Below, piece after piece: positions 63,111 through 64,000 of a stretch of DNA of 64,000 bases (positions are counted from its first letter, which is position 1; each line of letters starts with the position of its first letter). The DNA lies in NCBI RefSeq assembly GCF_029626265.1, contig NZ_JARUBN010000001.1, forward strand, positions 2,480,001 to 2,544,000, given 5' to 3'. The notes under the pieces were generated by a model. That model worked only from the letters and a program-made list of their open reading frames with translations. It searched no databases and was not told where the DNA came from. The position numbers were made by a program, and so were the translations under genes. Source of the DNA: Micromonospora sp. WMMD1102. GTDB taxonomy: Bacteria > Actinomycetota > Actinomycetes > Mycobacteriales > Micromonosporaceae.

Positions 63111-63431
63111 GACTGCTCTCCTCCGACTCCAGCCGGCGGTCGCTCCGCCGTCTCGCCTGGGACAACGCCCGGCGCCGGGCGCGGATTCCGCCGGGAGGTT
63201 CGGCCGAGTGGCCCGACCGGGCGGGGCGGACGTGGTAAATCTCGGGGGATCGACTCCCGGCGCGGCGCGGCCGAGTGCGGCCGGGTTTCCGCCCGGAAGG
63301 CCGGTCTGACCGGATCCTCGTCGCCGGCTGCGGGGACCGCCGACGGACCGGGGACAGCCGACTGACGGGGGACAGCCGACGGATAGGGGACAGCCGACGG
63401 ACAGGGGACAGCCGACGGACGGGGGACACCG
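63111..63431. other. 321-base divergent region between rpmJ and nhaA
   Basis: Contains the 5 x 18-bp array described separately and presumably both promoters. No other gene seen. Confidence 0.5.
63340..63429. repeat. 18-bp tandem array, five copies, abutting the nhaA start
   Basis: Units of the type CCGACGGACAGGGGACAG with one to three changes each; the last unit ends 2 bases before the GTG. Every unit repeats a GGGGACAG string similar to a ribosome-binding site. Confidence 0.85.
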
Positions 63432-64000
63432 GTGACCGATCCGGATGCGAACGCGTCGCGGATGTCCGGCCGGACGGCCTGGGCCCAGGGCATCGCCGCG
63501 CCGCTGCGCCGGTTCGTCCGCACCGAGTCGGGCAGCGCCGGGGTGCTGGTGGCGGCCGTCGTGGCGGCGCTGGTCTGGGCGAATCTCGACGAGTCGTCGT
63601 ACGAGGCGGTGTGGGGCACCGAGCTCTCCATCCGGCTCGGCGGTGCCGGCGTCTCCTACGACCTGCGTACCTGGGTGAACAGCGGCCTGATGACGCTCTT
63701 CTTCCTGGTGGTGGGTTTGGAGGCGCGCCGGGAGTTCGATCTCGGTGACCTGCGGGACCGCCGCCGGTTCGTGCTGCCGCTGGTGGCCGGCCTGGTCGGG
63801 ATGGCGATCCCGGTCGGGATCTACCTGCTGGTCAACCTGGGTGGACCGGGCGCGCACGGCTGGGGTGTGGCGATGTCCACCGACACCGCGCTCGCGCTGG
63901 GCCTGATCGCACTGCTCGGCCGCGGCATACCCGACCAGGTGCGGATCTTCCTGCTCACCGTGTTCGTGGTCGACGACCTGGTGGCGCTGGTGGTGATCGC
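63432..64000 (+). CDS. nhaA: Na+/H+ antiporter NhaA, N-terminal part, cut by window edge
   Basis: Open frame to the window end, 189 residues visible of about 400-440. N-terminal sequence [46 protein letters not shown] (family hallmark, in pieces), [13 protein letters not shown] [15 protein letters not shown], and [10 protein letters not shown] with the two adjacent aspartates that carry Na+/H+ exchange. Exchanges internal Na+ for external protons. GTG 63432 follows the 18-bp array; the last repeat supplies a GGGGGA ribosome site. Confidence 0.95.
   Translation, partial: MTDPDANASRMSGRTAWAQGIAAPLRRFVRTESGSAGVLVAAVVAALVWANLDESSYEAVWGTELSIRLGGAGVSYDLRTWVNSGLMTLFFLVVGLEARREFDLGDLRDRRRFVLPLVAGLVGMAIPVGIYLLVNLGGPGAHGWGVAMSTDTALALGLIALLGRGIPDQVRIFLLTVFVVDDLVALVVI

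Noticed and set aside
63340..63429. Regular array that could be taken for CRISPR
   Set aside because: Repeats are directly adjacent without unique spacers and no cas gene is near.

Overview
The window is a very G+C-rich actinobacterial chromosome segment, most like a member of the Micromonosporaceae (Micromonospora/Plantactinospora/Actinoplanes relatives). This family-level call is an inference. It rests on the many GTG starts, a trehalose LpqY-SugABC importer, a mycothiol-dependent isomerase-like protein, SARP/AfsR and LAL regulators, a conservon-type kinase/roadblock pair, CebR-type cellulose operators and a tryptophan leader peptide of actinomycete type. No rRNA, tRNA or CRISPR array was seen.

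Layout. 1-3.8 kb: the edge of a natural-product cluster lying to the left (fatty acyl-AMP ligase end, SARP regulator, type II thioesterase). 3.9-11.6 kb: accessory genes, including a hybrid scar made of two facing gene remnants (tautomerase and MarR), a divergent Rrf2/NmrA-type oxidoreductase pair with a palindromic operator, a D-amino-acid oxidase, a GGDEF-EAL protein and a decayed RusA-like protein. 11.9 kb: a 23-bp-arm perfect palindrome. 12.2-16.7 kb: lpqY-sugA-sugB-sugC trehalose uptake operon closed by a strong terminator. 16.9-19.6 kb: DMT transporter, GNAT acetyltransferase and an unusual TetR-HxlR fusion regulator. 20-22.3 kb: TrpE-TrpG (PhzE-like) fusion with an upstream Trp-Trp leader peptide and attenuator. 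22.5-28 kb: FGGY kinase, a truncated conservon (kinase plus roadblock only) and an aminoglycoside-phosphotransferase-like protein.

28.1-33.9 kb is a cellulose-use locus: a secreted GH1 beta-glucosidase and a GH48 cellobiohydrolase are transcribed divergently around a 1.07-kb intergenic region holding three CebR-type operators and several stem-loops. 34-37.8 kb: PAP2 phosphatase, DinB/maleylpyruvate-isomerase-like protein, DUF1028 protein, LLM oxidoreductase. 37.8-46.8 kb: a minus-strand cell-surface gene set (TPR-proline-rich protein, FN3 protein, MoxR ATPase, DUF58 protein, TgpA-like protein with a decayed transglutaminase triad).

47.1-54.8 kb is the most unusual stretch. It holds a LURP-one/scramblase-like gene, a TIR-domain protein with an unrecognised C-terminal domain, a fragment of a 3-methyladenine DNA glycosylase, an actinobacterial WxL-like surface system (DUF916-like anchor, a small WxL-like protein, and a large secreted protein ending in the same domain), and an IS3 transposase remnant. 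Broken genes on both sides suggest insertion and decay. 55-62.8 kb is packed with regulators (LAL, AraC, MerR, XRE-NB-ARC-TPR). 62.9-64 kb: a zinc-independent ribosomal protein bL36 flanked by two different 18-bp tandem arrays, and the start of nhaA, cut by the window edge. Short intergenic tandem arrays recur through the window with periods of 15, 18 and 30 bp, all multiples of three.
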